From Trichopria drosophilae (taxonomy: Eukaryota; Arthropoda; Insecta; Hymenoptera; Diapriidae): a stretch of 64,000 nucleotides of DNA. Positions 34,521-44,540 of this stretch are shown one piece after another. Location of the stretch: NCBI GenBank assembly GCA_030407085.1, contig JAQOWT010000010.1, positions 1-64,000 of the forward strand. Direction: 5' to 3'. The position numbers and the translations under genes are program-made. The stretch's first letter is position 1; every line of letters begins with the position of its first letter. The notes below the pieces were generated by a model, which was not told the DNA's origin, searched no databases, and worked only from the letters and a program-made list of their open reading frames with translations.

Positions 34521-36152
34521 AAGGAATGTGTCAGCTTGCCGGAAAGCAGATCCGCGGCTATGAAAAGGCTGAAAAATGTCGAAGCTAGGCTCGACCGCAA
34601 CCCGCGATATGCCGACCTATATTACTCCGAAATGTCGCGCCTTATTGATAACGGGTACGCGGAAAAGGTAACGACTCCAGCTGAAGGCAAGGTGTGGTAT
34701 CTACCACATTTAGGGGTAACCAACCCAAACAAACCAGGGGAAATCCGTTTAGTGTTCGATGCGGCCGCTAAAGCGGGAAATGTTTGTTTAAATGATATGT
34801 TAATACCGGGCCCTGATCTTTTGCCCCCGCTTTTAGGCGTACTGATGCGTTTCCGTTCGGGCAAAATTGCGTATAAAGGGTATATTAGGGATATGTTCCT
34901 CCGGGTAAAAATGCGAAAAGTGGATCGCGACGCCCAACGATTTTTATGGAGGGGTAAGGACAGGTCGAAGCCACCTTCAGAATTCCGGATGACCACTTTG
35001 GTGTTTGGAGCTAAATCTTCCCCGTGTAGCGCGCTTTTTATAAGAAACCGAAATGCCGAAACTTTCTCCGCGGCGCACCCTATCGCGGCCAGACGCATTC
35101 AGAAACAAACTTACATGGACGATTTGCTAGATAGTTGCGACAGTTTGGAAGAAGCGATCGAAAATGTGTTAAACATACGCGCAATCGACAAATCCGCTAA
35201 TTTTCATATGCATGATTGGGCCTGTAACGACGCTCGTGTTCTTGATTATATTCCGGAATGTAATATAAAAAATGATAGGGCGAAATCGCGCGATTTTGGA
35301 AAACATAACCGTCATAAAGTACTTGGCCTCCGCTGGGACACTTTTTCGGATGATTTCTTTTTTAATATTTCCGACAATCTTATCCCCCACGACGTTCGCG
35401 CCGGAACTCGAAAGCCAACCAAACGAGAATTCTTGCGAATAATTATGTCGATTTTCGATCCGCTTGGGTTCCTAGCACCGACGGTTGTTCATTCAAAAAT
35501 TCTTTTGCAACAAATTTGGATAAACGGCATTGCTTGGGATGAACCGCTGAGAAATGACGAACAGGAAAAATGGCTGAAATGGATCGCCGATCTCGAAAAA
35601 GTCAAAACCATTTCTATCCCGCGCTGTTACTCTGGAACCCGAAAAAAGAATACGGTAGTCCAACTACATGTTTTTTGCGACGCGAGTGCTAAGACCTATG
35701 CTGCGGTAGCCTACTGGCGATTCATTAGTCCAGATACTGGTATCGAAACAGCCTTTATCGCCGCCAAATCTCGCGTAGCCCCTTTAAAGCCCTTATCGAT
35801 ACCTCGCTTAGAGTTGCAGGGCGCAATAACCGCGAGTAGGTTGGCTCGTACAATTGCAGAGGAACACGAATTTTAAATAACGAGACGCGTTTTTTGGACT
35901 GATTCGCGTAGTGTCTTGGCATGGTTAAATGCGGATGCGCGTTCATTCCAGACTTTCGTGTCGCATCGTGTAGCGGAGATATGCGAATTAACCGTACCTT
36001 CGGATTGGAGGTGGGTACCGTCAGGGCATAATCCGGCTGATCTAGCTACAAAGAAAATAAATACCGACTCAGAATTACGTAATCGCTGGTTGTGGGGACC
36101 AGAGTTTCTAATGAATTCGGAATTAGAATGGCCTACCGACCGCGTGCAATAA
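34521..36152 (+). pseudogene. pol: Reverse transcriptase and RNase H region of BEL/Pao Pol
   Basis: The RT contains VWYLPHLGV, IRLVFDAAAK, LLGVLMRFRSGKIA and the catalytic box YMDDLLDS. RNase H follows with VFCDASAKTYAAVAY (first Asp), RLELQGA (Glu) and, after a TAA at 35874-35876, VFWTDSRSVLAWL (second Asp) and HNPADLATK. The frame is unchanged across the TAA, so this is a point nonsense mutation. Another stop follows VQ at 36150-36152. Confidence 0.9.
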
Positions 36153-37720
36153 ACAAAGGATGAATTAGAACAAATTGCGTCCTAAAAATTGAAAACTTTT
36201 GTAGGCATAGTTAACTCGCGAGAAAAATCGCCGATAGAAATTCCAATGCCGGACTATGTTCGTTTCTCCTCTTGGAAAAGATTAACTCACGCGACAACTC
36301 GTTTTTTGTTAGCGGTAAGACGTTTTAAAGGTTAAAAAAATTGCGAAGTAACAGCGGAAGATATTCGGCAGGCCGAATGCCTGAGGTTGCGATCAATGCA
36401 AACATTTAGTTTCTCGGACGAAATACGCGAACTGAAAGCTGGACGAAAAATTAGTAATCGTAGCCCAATTTTAAAATTAGCTCCTTATCTCGACGAGAAT
36501 GGAATCCTACGAGTCAGAGGTCGTGCGAGTCGAGCAGAACCCCATGAATTTATTACGAATGAGCCTGCAATTCTAGACGGTGCTTCGGCTCAGGTTCGTC
36601 TGCTAGTGAATCATTTTCACGAGAGTATGAATCACATTGGCCACGAGACTGTGGCGAATGAAGTGAGGCGCGATTTTTGGGTAACAAAACTCCGCGTTTT
36701 ACTGCGTTCCATTATGCGAATTGTACAATGTGCAAGTTAATTCGAGGCAAACCCCAACAGCCCCCTATGGCCGATTTACACTCGTCTAGAGTCGCGCATC
36801 ATCTGCGTCCGTTTAGTCATTGCGGACTCGACTACTTTGGACCGATGTCCGTAAAAATAGGGAGAAGACATGAGAAAAGGTGGGGCGTAATTTTTACCTG
36901 TTTGACGACGAGAACAATACATATCGAGCTCGCACATTCCCTAAGTTCCGATTCCGCGATCATGGCCATCCGTCGCATGGCAGTTAGGCGGGGTCAACCA
37001 GTGCGTTTATACTCAGATAATGGAACAAACTTCAGAGGTGCTGACGTTGAGTTACGCGATGCAATTGTCGCTATCAATTAGGATGCGTTATCGCGTTATG
37101 CATCAGATTCAAAAATGGAGTGGCATTTTATACCACCGTCGGCTCCTCACATGGGGGGAGCATGGGAAAGACTTGTGAGATCGGTCAAAACATCGCTTAA
37201 AATTATTTTGAGAGAGCAAGCCCCTAAAGAAGAAACATTACTTACCATACTTTCTGAAATCGAACATACTATTAATTCTAGACCGTTAACTCATGTGTCG
37301 CCAGACCCGCGGGATGATCAAGCTCTTACGCCTAATCATTTTTTAATAGGGTCGGCCAGTGGGAAACTTAGTTTAACCAGATATGATCTGCAAGATACCT
37401 GTTTGCGGAAGCAATGGCGTTTCGCACAAAGTATGGCAGATGCTTTTTGGAAACGGTGGTTGAAGGAGAATTTGCCTTCATTGCTCCCCAGAACTCGGTG
37501 GCTTAAAGAGACAACCAATTTAGTGGTAAGCGATTTTGTATTGATTGTTGATGACCAAGCGCCGCGAAATGTATGGCGAAAAGGAATCGTTGAAAACTTT
37601 TACTCTGGTAATGATGATCGTGTGCGTGTTGTCGCAGTACGAACTGCGAAAGGTACGTTTTTAAGATCTGCGTCTAAACTTGTATGGTTTGCTAAGAATG
37701 AGACAGCGAGTCGCTTGTAA
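36153..37720 (+). pseudogene. int: Integrase region of BEL/Pao Pol
   Basis: After two further stops (near 36183 and 36333) the zinc-binding H2C2 part reads HFHESMNHIGHETVANEV, with the final Cys pair split by a frameshift near 36715-36740. The core follows: FSHCGLDYFGPM (Asp 1), LYSDNGTNFRGA (Asp 2), a TAG at about 37079-37081, then PPSAPHMGGAWERLVRSVK (Glu). A C-terminal domain ends at TAA 37718-37720 with VWFAKNETASRL. All DDE residues survive, but the reading frame does not. Confidence 0.9.
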
Positions 37721-38094
37721 CGAATGTCATTAATTATGATTTACTTATAATTTAATCAAAATGCTGTAAAATTTCCAAAAAAAGTTAGTTTCGTTTTTTA
37801 ATATCGTTAGAGATCTCTAACCGCGAATCAATTGTTGTTGAAAGAGATTGGATTGAATGTTTGATTTGTTGTTCGTTTAAAATGTATGTGTATAAGTGTT
37901 TATAATTGTATGATAGAAATGTATTGTATGAGAGATATATGTATGTAACATATAATTATTGTTTCCGCGATGTGTTGCATGACAGTGTGTTTCAAGAAAA
38001 ATGAGCGTTATTTACCTGTACGAAATAAAATTTATAAAATGCGTGCGTTACAACTATGTATGTTCAAATGTGTACGAACACAGAGTATCCTTAC
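37721..38094 (+). other. 3' untranslated region of the BEL/Pao element
   Basis: About 370 bp of AT-rich DNA between the integrase stop and the polypurine tract. The short ORF that runs into the 3' LTR is not conserved in form. Confidence 0.5.
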
Positions 38095-38105
38095 AGGGGG
38101 GAGAA
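38095..38105 (+). promoter_or_regulatory. Polypurine tract
   Basis: AGGGGGGAGAA lies immediately before the TG of the 3' LTR, the place from which plus-strand DNA synthesis is primed. Confidence 0.85.
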
Positions 38106-38916
38106 TGTTGCGAATTAACACTGCAATAACTATATGTATGATTATTGTAATGGTACTGGGTGTAGGTTTTCTGCGGTTTTCCTACACCATTGCACACCGA
38201 ATGGGGTACCATGCGGAAATCGGCCGCAGCCGTGCGGAGAGACAAAGTCGGTAATGGCGAAATCTGTCTAAGTCAGTAAGAAAATACGGGTTTAAATTAT
38301 TACCATGTCCGAATTCCACCATTTTAACAATTGACGGTTTGGAATCCTAGACAACGGATATTCAATTGTTCTTGTTTGGTGGCGTGGTGGAGATCAGATC
38401 ACCTTTCGCATCGGCCGCGATAACGAAAAATATAATTATTAGCAAAACAATCCGCGTCGGACGACCGAAACTTCTCTTCGTCGTAATCAGTTCGATTTCG
38501 GGTTGGAGTGGATTGTTCCGGGTAGTAAGGTCGCGGATTTGGACGAGAGTGTGTCTGAACATCGGTACCCGGCTCTATAATTCCGCCAAACGACCGAAGT
38601 CAAAGGCTGGTGGTCGCCCACCCTCAAGAAAGCTCTGAGACGGTCCTTGCCGGTTTTTGCGGGTACGAGAGGTCGCCCTCTCAATCGGTTTTGGTGGAAT
38701 TCAATTTGTGTTCGAGAGTTGTGTCAGTCTTTTATTGTTTTCCAAGTCGTACATCCATAATTTTGCTCGGTCGTCCCGCGTAAGTTTTAGCGTATCGGAT
38801 ATCGCCATAAACGATTTTGTCGCTCCGTTTCTAAAACAATAAAGAAATTATCCTGAACCGTGCAACTGAGTGTTTTATTGGTGTGTCATTCCCTGTTTTC
38901 ACTTGATTTCGAAACA
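38106..38916 (+). repeat. 3' LTR of the BEL/Pao element
   Basis: 811 bp, same length as the 5' LTR, ending CGAAACA before the TATCT duplication. About seven single-base differences from the 5' LTR, under 1 percent. Confidence 0.95.
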
Positions 38917-39485
38917 TATCTCGTATACATATTACTGAATAAACGATGAACATGACCAATTGATTATCCACTATTTCTACGACAGTAAATATGACTAAAT
39001 TTTTCTCTCGGTGTAAAACTGTTTTTTTTTTCGTTTTTGTTTTCTGTAATTTTTTCTAAATGTTCTTATATTTTGAGAAAAAATTATTTGATTTATTTTT
39101 GAAATTTCAGCGTCATATTGGAATTCCTATTATTAGATGAAATTAAATTTTAACTCCTAACATCCATGAACGATCTCGAAAGTATTTGAATTTGGAGTTA
39201 TATTGATATGATCCTATGCTTACTAAAGTATTGGTTTAAATAAAAATAAAACATAGAAAAATAGAATCTTGAGTTACCTAATATGTTAATGTATTAATAT
39301 TCTCCCTAAATTAGTAAAAACTATGTAATCAAAAGGTGAAAAGTTTATCGAAGTCGACTAAGTGAATCAGAAAAGATTTTTACTATTTAAGAGTAGAAAA
39401 CTACTATTTCTATAGCCCAATTTAAATGTCAAAGAGTCATTTTCTTTACATTACAGACAGAATATTAGACAATGTTGAAATCATT
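38917..39485. repeat. Left arm of the giant inverted repeat (inner part)
   Basis: Continues the arm interrupted by the BEL/Pao insertion and matches the reverse complement of about 58450-59016 nearly base for base. From about 39293 it is also one terminus (type 1) of the long palindromic repeat found at 46870-48500 and 57239-58640. The match stops at ATTAGACAATGTT, where the DIRS-like element begins. Confidence 0.85.
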
Positions 39486-40679
39486 GATTATAACCTTCCA
39501 AGTAGCGATCGACAGCGAAAGTATCAACAAAGGTATAGTCATCATCGAAATCGCAGTACTTCTGGAAGTAACAGTCCTTCTCGAAGTCGCAGTCCACGTC
39601 AAAGTCGTAGTCCTCGAAGGCGCAGTCGCAGCCGTGTTTCCCTTGAAAGCCCTCGGCAATCTGGAAGTCGCAGTTTTCGTCGAACTCATAGTTCTTGTAG
39701 AAACCGTAGTTCTTCTCGAAGCCAAAGCCGCTGCCATAATCGTAGTGGTCGAAAAAGCCAAGGAAGTTTACATAACATTTCTGCAGAAGATTCAGATTCT
39801 TCAGAACACCAGAATGGTCGTAAGTTTAATTCCGCGCACAATTCTCCCTCACATTCACAGAAATCGACAGCAGAAATTTTAAACGAAAAAGTAACTGATG
39901 TGACCAAAAATCAAGATAGTAACATTGCTACAGCAGGACTTGATGAAAATATACTTGAGGTTATTGGCAAGCGCTTAACAACAGAAAAGGTCCCTGCTCC
40001 GCCATTACATGACGATATCGCTGTTCGTTGGAAAGATATTTATATAGAAGGTTTGCCAAAGGAGGAAGGAATCACTTTACAGAAGAAATATAGTTTGCCA
40101 AAAAACTGTTCTTTTGTGGCGGCTCCAAAATTAAATCTAGAAATTAAAGCTTCCCTTCATGACTTGGTGATTCGACGAGATACACGACTTATGGCAAAAC
40201 AAGAAAATTTAGCAATTTGTTTAGCAGCTCTAGGAGAAATAACATCTAATTTATTAAAGACAGAACAAATCAGCAAAATAAATCTATTGAGTATCGTTAG
40301 TGACATCAGTCGGCTATTAATCGATTTACAAAGGGGAGAATCAGAAACTAGAAAAACTCTGATACTATCTCACATCAATTCAAAATTAAGAGATACCCTA
40401 AATACTGCAATAACAGACGAATGGTTATTTGGTAATGAATTAGAAGAAAAAATTAAAACTGCTAGAAGCCTAGAAAAATCAAGTAAAGAGTTGAAATTAC
40501 CTGCAAAAGTCGTTCCAAATAAAGTTTCAAAAAACTCGAAGGGCCCGCCCCGGCAATATGCACCCAAACTACGTATGACAGCGGTGAGCGGGCAACGGAA
40601 TTTATCAAACAAAAGGACATCCTATTATCGGAAAACATACTCGAATCAATATCCCAACACGAGAACCCGGAAAACTTAA
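39426..40679 (+). CDS. DIRS-like ORF1, serine/arginine-rich Gag-like protein (chimeric start)
   Basis: An open frame of 417 residues. Residues about 30-110 are full of RSRSP, RSPRRRSRSR and SSRSQSR repeats; the rest is helical and charged, without zinc knuckles, as is usual for the putative Gag of DIRS elements. It ends TRTRKT at TAA 40677-40679 and overlaps the following ORF in another frame. The first 16-20 codons (MSKSHFLYITDRILDN) come from the flanking host repeat, since the same bases occur at 46950 and 58490, so the native start has been lost and this ATG is accidental or adopted. Function in RNA packaging is inferred from position only. Confidence 0.7.
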   Translation: MSKSHFLYITDRILDNVEIIDYNLPSSDRQRKYQQRYSHHRNRSTSGSNSPSRSRSPRQSRSPRRRSRSRVSLESPRQSGSRSFRRTHSSCRNRSSSRSQSRCHNRSGRKSQGSLHNISAEDSDSSEHQNGRKFNSAHNSPSHSQKSTAEILNEKVTDVTKNQDSNIATAGLDENILEVIGKRLTTEKVPAPPLHDDIAVRWKDIYIEGLPKEEGITLQKKYSLPKNCSFVAAPKLNLEIKASLHDLVIRRDTRLMAKQENLAICLAALGEITSNLLKTEQISKINLLSIVSDISRLLIDLQRGESETRKTLILSHINSKLRDTLNTAITDEWLFGNELEEKIKTARSLEKSSKELKLPAKVVPNKVSKNSKGPPRQYAPKLRMTAVSGQRNLSNKRTSYYRKTYSNQYPNTRTRKT

Positions 40680-42577
40680 ACAACGTAAGTAAGATTAAAG
40701 TCGGCGGAAGATTAAAGTTGTTTTTTGATCATTGGAAATCAATTACTTCGGATCCAGTTATTTTGAAATGGGTTAGAGGATACGAAATTCCATTAAAAAC
40801 TCGAGTTTTTCAAAAAATTATTCCAAGTGAACCTAATTGGTCGAAAACTGAATCGGACCAAATCTCAAACCATTTACAGATTTTGTTGAGCAACAAGGTT
40901 ATTAGAATTTGCAAGCCTACAAATGACCAATTTGTTTCTAGTATTTTTTTAATCCCAAAATCAGATGGATCAAGTCGTTTTATACTAAACTTACAAAAAT
41001 TTAATGACTTTGTTTATACCGATCATTTTAAATTAGAAGACCTCAGAACAGCCAAGCTTTTAATATATTCTAATTGCTATATGACAACAGTAGACTTAAA
41101 AGACGCCTATTACACAGTTCCCGTATCAGAAAAAAGCATTAAATATCTTCGATTTCGATTCCAAGGAACGTTTTATGAATTTACTTGCCTGCCGTTCGGT
41201 TTAAATGTCGCGCCTTTTGTGTTTACTAAACTAATGAAACCAGTTATCACATATTTGAGAAATTCGGGACTCACCTCGGTTATATATCTGGATGATTTTT
41301 TACTAATTGGAAAAAATTTAAAAGATTGCCTAAAAAATTTAAGAAAGACTACTTCGCTTCTTCAATACCTTGGATTTATCATAAACAAGGAAAAGACTCA
41401 GTGGATACCTTCTGGAAAAGTCACATTTTTAGGATTTAATCTAGATTCCGAGAATATGATTATAGAACTTCCGGAAAATAAAAAATCAAAAATCTTAACA
41501 TTAATAAACAAGTTTAAATTAAATAAAAGTTATAAAATAAGAGCTTTCGCGTAATTGATAGGCACTTTAAGCGCATGTTGTCAAGCTTCAAAATACGGTT
41601 GGACATATTTAAAAGATTTCGAAAGACAAAAAGTACACGCATTAAGAAAAAATAATAACAATTATGATGCTTACATGAAACTTGATATAGAAGATCTTAA
41701 ATGGTGGGAAACTAACATAATTCCAATGAAAGATCAAATTCAAATTCGAAAATTTAATTTGGAGTTATTTTCGGACGCATCAAATTCAGGGTGGGGTGCT
41801 TGTTGTAATGACGAAAGAATTAATGGATTTTGGAATTTAAACGATAGAGAAAATCACATAAATTTTCGTGAACTATTAGCAGCCTTTTTTGGACTAAAGA
41901 GTTTTGCTAGAAATTTGAAAAATTGTAATGTTTTACTTAGAATTGATAATTCTACCGCAATATCGTATATTAATCATCACGGTGGAATCTAAAGCAAAAA
42001 ATTGAGTGAACTGGCAAAAACCGTCTGGAAATGGTGTGAAACAAGAAATATTTTTATTTTTGCTTCTTATATTTCATCAAAAGAGAATAAAATCGCCGAT
42101 TACGAATCTAGGCGTCTTGAGCCCGAAACAGAATATGAATTATCAACTAGCGCATATCAAAAAATAGTGAACTGTTTCGGAAAACCATCAATTGATTTGT
42201 TTGCAACGCGCGTGAATACAAAATGTAGTAGATATGTCTCGTGGAAAAAAGATCCAGGAGCCATAGCAATAGATGCCTTCACGATTGACTGGTCATCAAT
42301 ATTTTTTTATGCTTTTCCACCATTTCCTCTCATTTTGAAAGTTTTAAGAAAAATAAGAGGAGAAGGTTCACGAGGAATTTTAGTTGTTCCACTATGGCCA
42401 TCTCAACCATGGTTTCCTATGTGCATGGCCATGTTTGAAAACGACCCCATCATATTTGAACCAAATAAAGATCTTTTATTATCTTCAAATAGACAACCAC
42501 ATCCACTTTGGCAACAACTTTCCCTGGCGGTGGGAATATCATCCGGGAAGCACTTCAACTTAGAGGAACACCGATAG
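40577..42577 (+). pseudogene. DIRS-like RT, RNase H and methyltransferase-like ORF (two nonsense codons)
   Basis: The frame opens inside ORF1 and reads KVGGRLKLFFDHWK, then RT motifs FLIPKSDGSSRFILNL, TTVDLKDAYYTVPV, CLPFGLNVAPFVFTKLM and VIYLDDFLLIG (the YxDD box). RNase H follows: LELFSDASNSGWGA, NFRELLAAFFGL and LLRIDNSTAISYINHHGG. The last part, SIDLFATRVNTKCSRYVSW then FFYAFPPFPLI and ILVVPLWPSQPW, is the region described in DIRS elements as a DNA adenine methyltransferase-like domain with a PPF motif. TAA codons at 41552-41554 (FA*LIG) and 41990-41992 (GGI*SK) break the frame; both fit a Gln to stop change. All three parts are in one frame. Confidence 0.88.
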
Positions 42578-43497
42578 AAGCGATAGAAATCACAGTAGCG
42601 TCACTTACAAAATCCTCTCTTAAACAATATGAAGGAGCTATCAGAAAGTGGTGGTTTTTCTGTCAAAAAATGAAAATAAACTGCTATTCATCATCTGTTC
42701 CGGACGTAATAAAATTTTTAACGGAAGAATTCGAGCAGGGAGCTTCTTATGGTACCATCAATACATATCGATCAGCGATAGCATTAGTATTAGGACCGGA
42801 AATAAGTCAAGATCCAACCATGAAAAGATTTTGTAAAGGTACTGCTAATCTTCGACCATCGCAACCTAAGTATAATTTTATCTGGGACCCGAAAATCGTG
42901 TTAGATTTTTTATCAACGTGGTTTCCGAATGACGACATTTCATTGGAAAAATTGGCAAAAAAATTAGTGACTCTTCTTGCTCTAGCCACGGGACATAGAA
43001 TTCAAACACTTTCTCTAATAAAGATAGAAAATATTCGACAAGGACAAAATAAAATTGAAATAAAAATACCAGATCGTATAAAAACCTCGGGTCCGACAAG
43101 GAAACAACCTCTTTTACAATTACCATTTTTCAACATAAAGAATATATGTCCTGCATCTGCACTAATAGCGTACATTAATCGGACAGAGAATATACGTAAT
43201 GAGACACAACCTCTTTTTTTATCATTCAAAAAACCACATAATGTAGTGTCTGCACAAACCATTAGTAAATGGATCAAATTTGTTTTAAAAGAGAGCGAAA
43301 TTGATACAGAAAAATTTTCAGCATATAGCACAAGACACGCATCTACTTCGGCAGCGAAACGAAATGGTGTAAGCATCGATACGATTCGATTAACAGCAGG
43401 ATGGTCAAAAGAATCGGCAACATTTGCCAAATATTATAATTTAAATGTTAGCGAAGAAAGTGTAACATTTGCAAACTCTGTTCTAAATGCATTATAA
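42508..43497 (+). CDS. DIRS tyrosine recombinase
   Basis: 329 residues, overlapping the end of the methyltransferase-like ORF by about 70 bases in another frame, as in other DIRS elements. The N-terminal SAM-like domain includes SLKQYEGAIRKWWFFCQKM and SYGTINTYRSAIALVLG. The catalytic part has the first Arg in LATGHRIQTLSL, the second box as AYSTRHASTSAA (Tyr in place of the usual His, then Arg), AGWSKESATF and the nucleophile in FAKYYN. It would insert the circular DNA product without a target duplication. The frame is open throughout, unlike the RT. The start is uncertain; the residues before the first ATG may come by overlap. Confidence 0.88.
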   Translation: MATTFPGGGNIIREALQLRGTPIEAIEITVASLTKSSLKQYEGAIRKWWFFCQKMKINCYSSSVPDVIKFLTEEFEQGASYGTINTYRSAIALVLGPEISQDPTMKRFCKGTANLRPSQPKYNFIWDPKIVLDFLSTWFPNDDISLEKLAKKLVTLLALATGHRIQTLSLIKIENIRQGQNKIEIKIPDRIKTSGPTRKQPLLQLPFFNIKNICPASALIAYINRTENIRNETQPLFLSFKKPHNVVSAQTISKWIKFVLKESEIDTEKFSAYSTRHASTSAAKRNGVSIDTIRLTAGWSKESATFAKYYNLNVSEESVTFANSVLNAL

Positions 43498-43507
43498 TAT
43501 AAATGTT

Positions 43508-43527
43508 AAAAAAAAAAAAAAAAAAAA
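43508..43527 (+). repeat. A run after the recombinase gene
   Basis: About 20 A bases, ten bases past the recombinase stop. DIRS elements are not usually polyadenylated in DNA, so this may be a simple run. Confidence 0.6.
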
Positions 43528-43602
43528 TAACACGTGTATCTATTGCCGTAACTTGACTGTGAACGTCTACACTGTGATCTCAAGGAAGAGGCTCGGAGTA
43601 CA

Positions 43603-43678
43603 ATTCAACGATTAAACGAACTTACTTGTAAGTGAAGTTCAATCGGAATTGTTCGTAGAGCCTCTTCCGAAGAGATCA
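43603..43678 (+). repeat. Internal complementary region of the DIRS-like element
   Basis: 76 bases that are the exact reverse complement of 43815-43890. Each is preceded by the same phrase, TCTACACTGTGATCTC-like, near 43567 and 43808. In DIRS elements such a region templates circularisation of the replication intermediate. Confidence 0.75.
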
Positions 43679-43814
43679 GTCCCACCCTATTAACCGATAT
43701 CACCCTACAGTTACGGCACTTTAAAGAATGAAGTTCAATAGAAATATAGGACGTAAACGTCAAGAAAAACAAAATTTTTTATCATTGCTTTGAACTATTG
43801 AGGATACTACACTG

Positions 43815-43890
43815 TGATCTCTTCGGAAGAGGCTCTACGAACAATTCCGATTGAACTTCACTTACAAGTAAGTTCGTTTAATCGTTGAAT
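43815..43890 (-). repeat. Right inverted terminal repeat of the DIRS-like element
   Basis: Reverse complement of 43603-43678. The junction to the flanking repeat is at about 43890 (GTTGAAT then TTAAAATTTCAAAAG). Confidence 0.75.
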
Positions 43891-44245
43891 TTAAAATTTC
43901 AAAAGTAATTTTTTAAGTATTGTTGACAGGATATTAAACAATGTTAGGAAAATGCAGGCATTGAGATAGTAAAAGTTAATAAGACACAGTATTCTGTTAC
44001 ACAAAAGCAATAATTTGCATAATGTTAACCAATTCTGTCATATTATTAAAAACCCTATTTATTTTGTTTTTTAGGAAAACCATAAAACAAATGTTTTCTA
44101 GTCGTCTGTACGTGATATCAAAAAATGTCGACTTATGTAATGTTAAATAAGACTAGAAGAATTTGCACAGTAAACATTTTCTAAAAAGCTATCCTTAAAA
44201 TGAACAGCTTTCTTTTTTTGTTGAATAAATAAAACATTTTTTCTT
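43891..44245 (+). repeat. Terminal part of the long palindromic repeat (type 2 end)
   Basis: Matches 57360-57690 in the same orientation and 47700-48010 inverted (CAGTATTCTGTTACAC, AAACAAATGTTTTCTAG and AGACATTTTCTAAAAAGCT-like landmarks). It follows the DIRS-like element, while the type 1 end precedes it. Confidence 0.7.
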
Positions 44246-44249
44246 CTCA

Positions 44250-44540
44250 AATTATTAACAATGAAATTGTTCAATTTTAAGTAACTTTTTTAATAAAAAT
44301 TCCTTATAATTAATCACAACCTGCAAGTTATCGCTAAGATGTTAATTATTGAAAATGTTGCAACAAATATATTTTTAATTTTGATAGTTAACAATTTTAG
44401 AGACACTTTTACTTTCCGAATAAACAAAAAATAAACAAATTTTTTAATATAAAATTTAGTTGTACATTTTCACTCGAAATTACTTACAATATAAAAAATT
44501 TTAGAGTTAAATCAAACAATGAGTACAGGTTAAAAATTGC
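44250..44540 (+). repeat. Direct repeat, copy 1
   Basis: Similar to 49270-49500 in the same orientation, with TTAATTATTGAAAATGTTGC, then GGGACACTTTTACTTTCCG-like and ATGAGTACAG landmarks. Non-coding. Confidence 0.65.

Larger units (their letters stand above)
30707..38916 (+). mobile_element. BEL/Pao LTR retrotransposon (disabled copy)
   Basis: An 8210 bp element with two 811 bp LTRs, a tRNA-Phe-type primer site, a polypurine tract and Gag, protease, RT, RNase H and integrase regions in BEL/Pao order. It is flanked by a perfect 5 bp duplication, TATCT (30702-30706 and 38917-38921). The empty site in the inverted right arm (59012-59016) carries the single TATCT, which proves the borders. The coding region has many in-frame stops and two frameshifts, yet the LTRs differ at only about seven positions. 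Confidence 0.95.
39486..43890 (+). mobile_element. DIRS-like tyrosine-recombinase retrotransposon, left-truncated
   Basis: Gene order ORF1, RT/RNase H/methyltransferase-like, overlapping tyrosine recombinase, with no integrase or protease, identifies the DIRS order. The right end has a 76 bp inverted pair, 43603-43678 and 43815-43890, which corresponds to the internal complementary region and right terminal repeat. No inverted terminal repeat is present on the left, where ORF1 runs straight into the flanking repeat. Two in-frame stops break the RT ORF, so the copy is defective. Confidence 0.85.
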
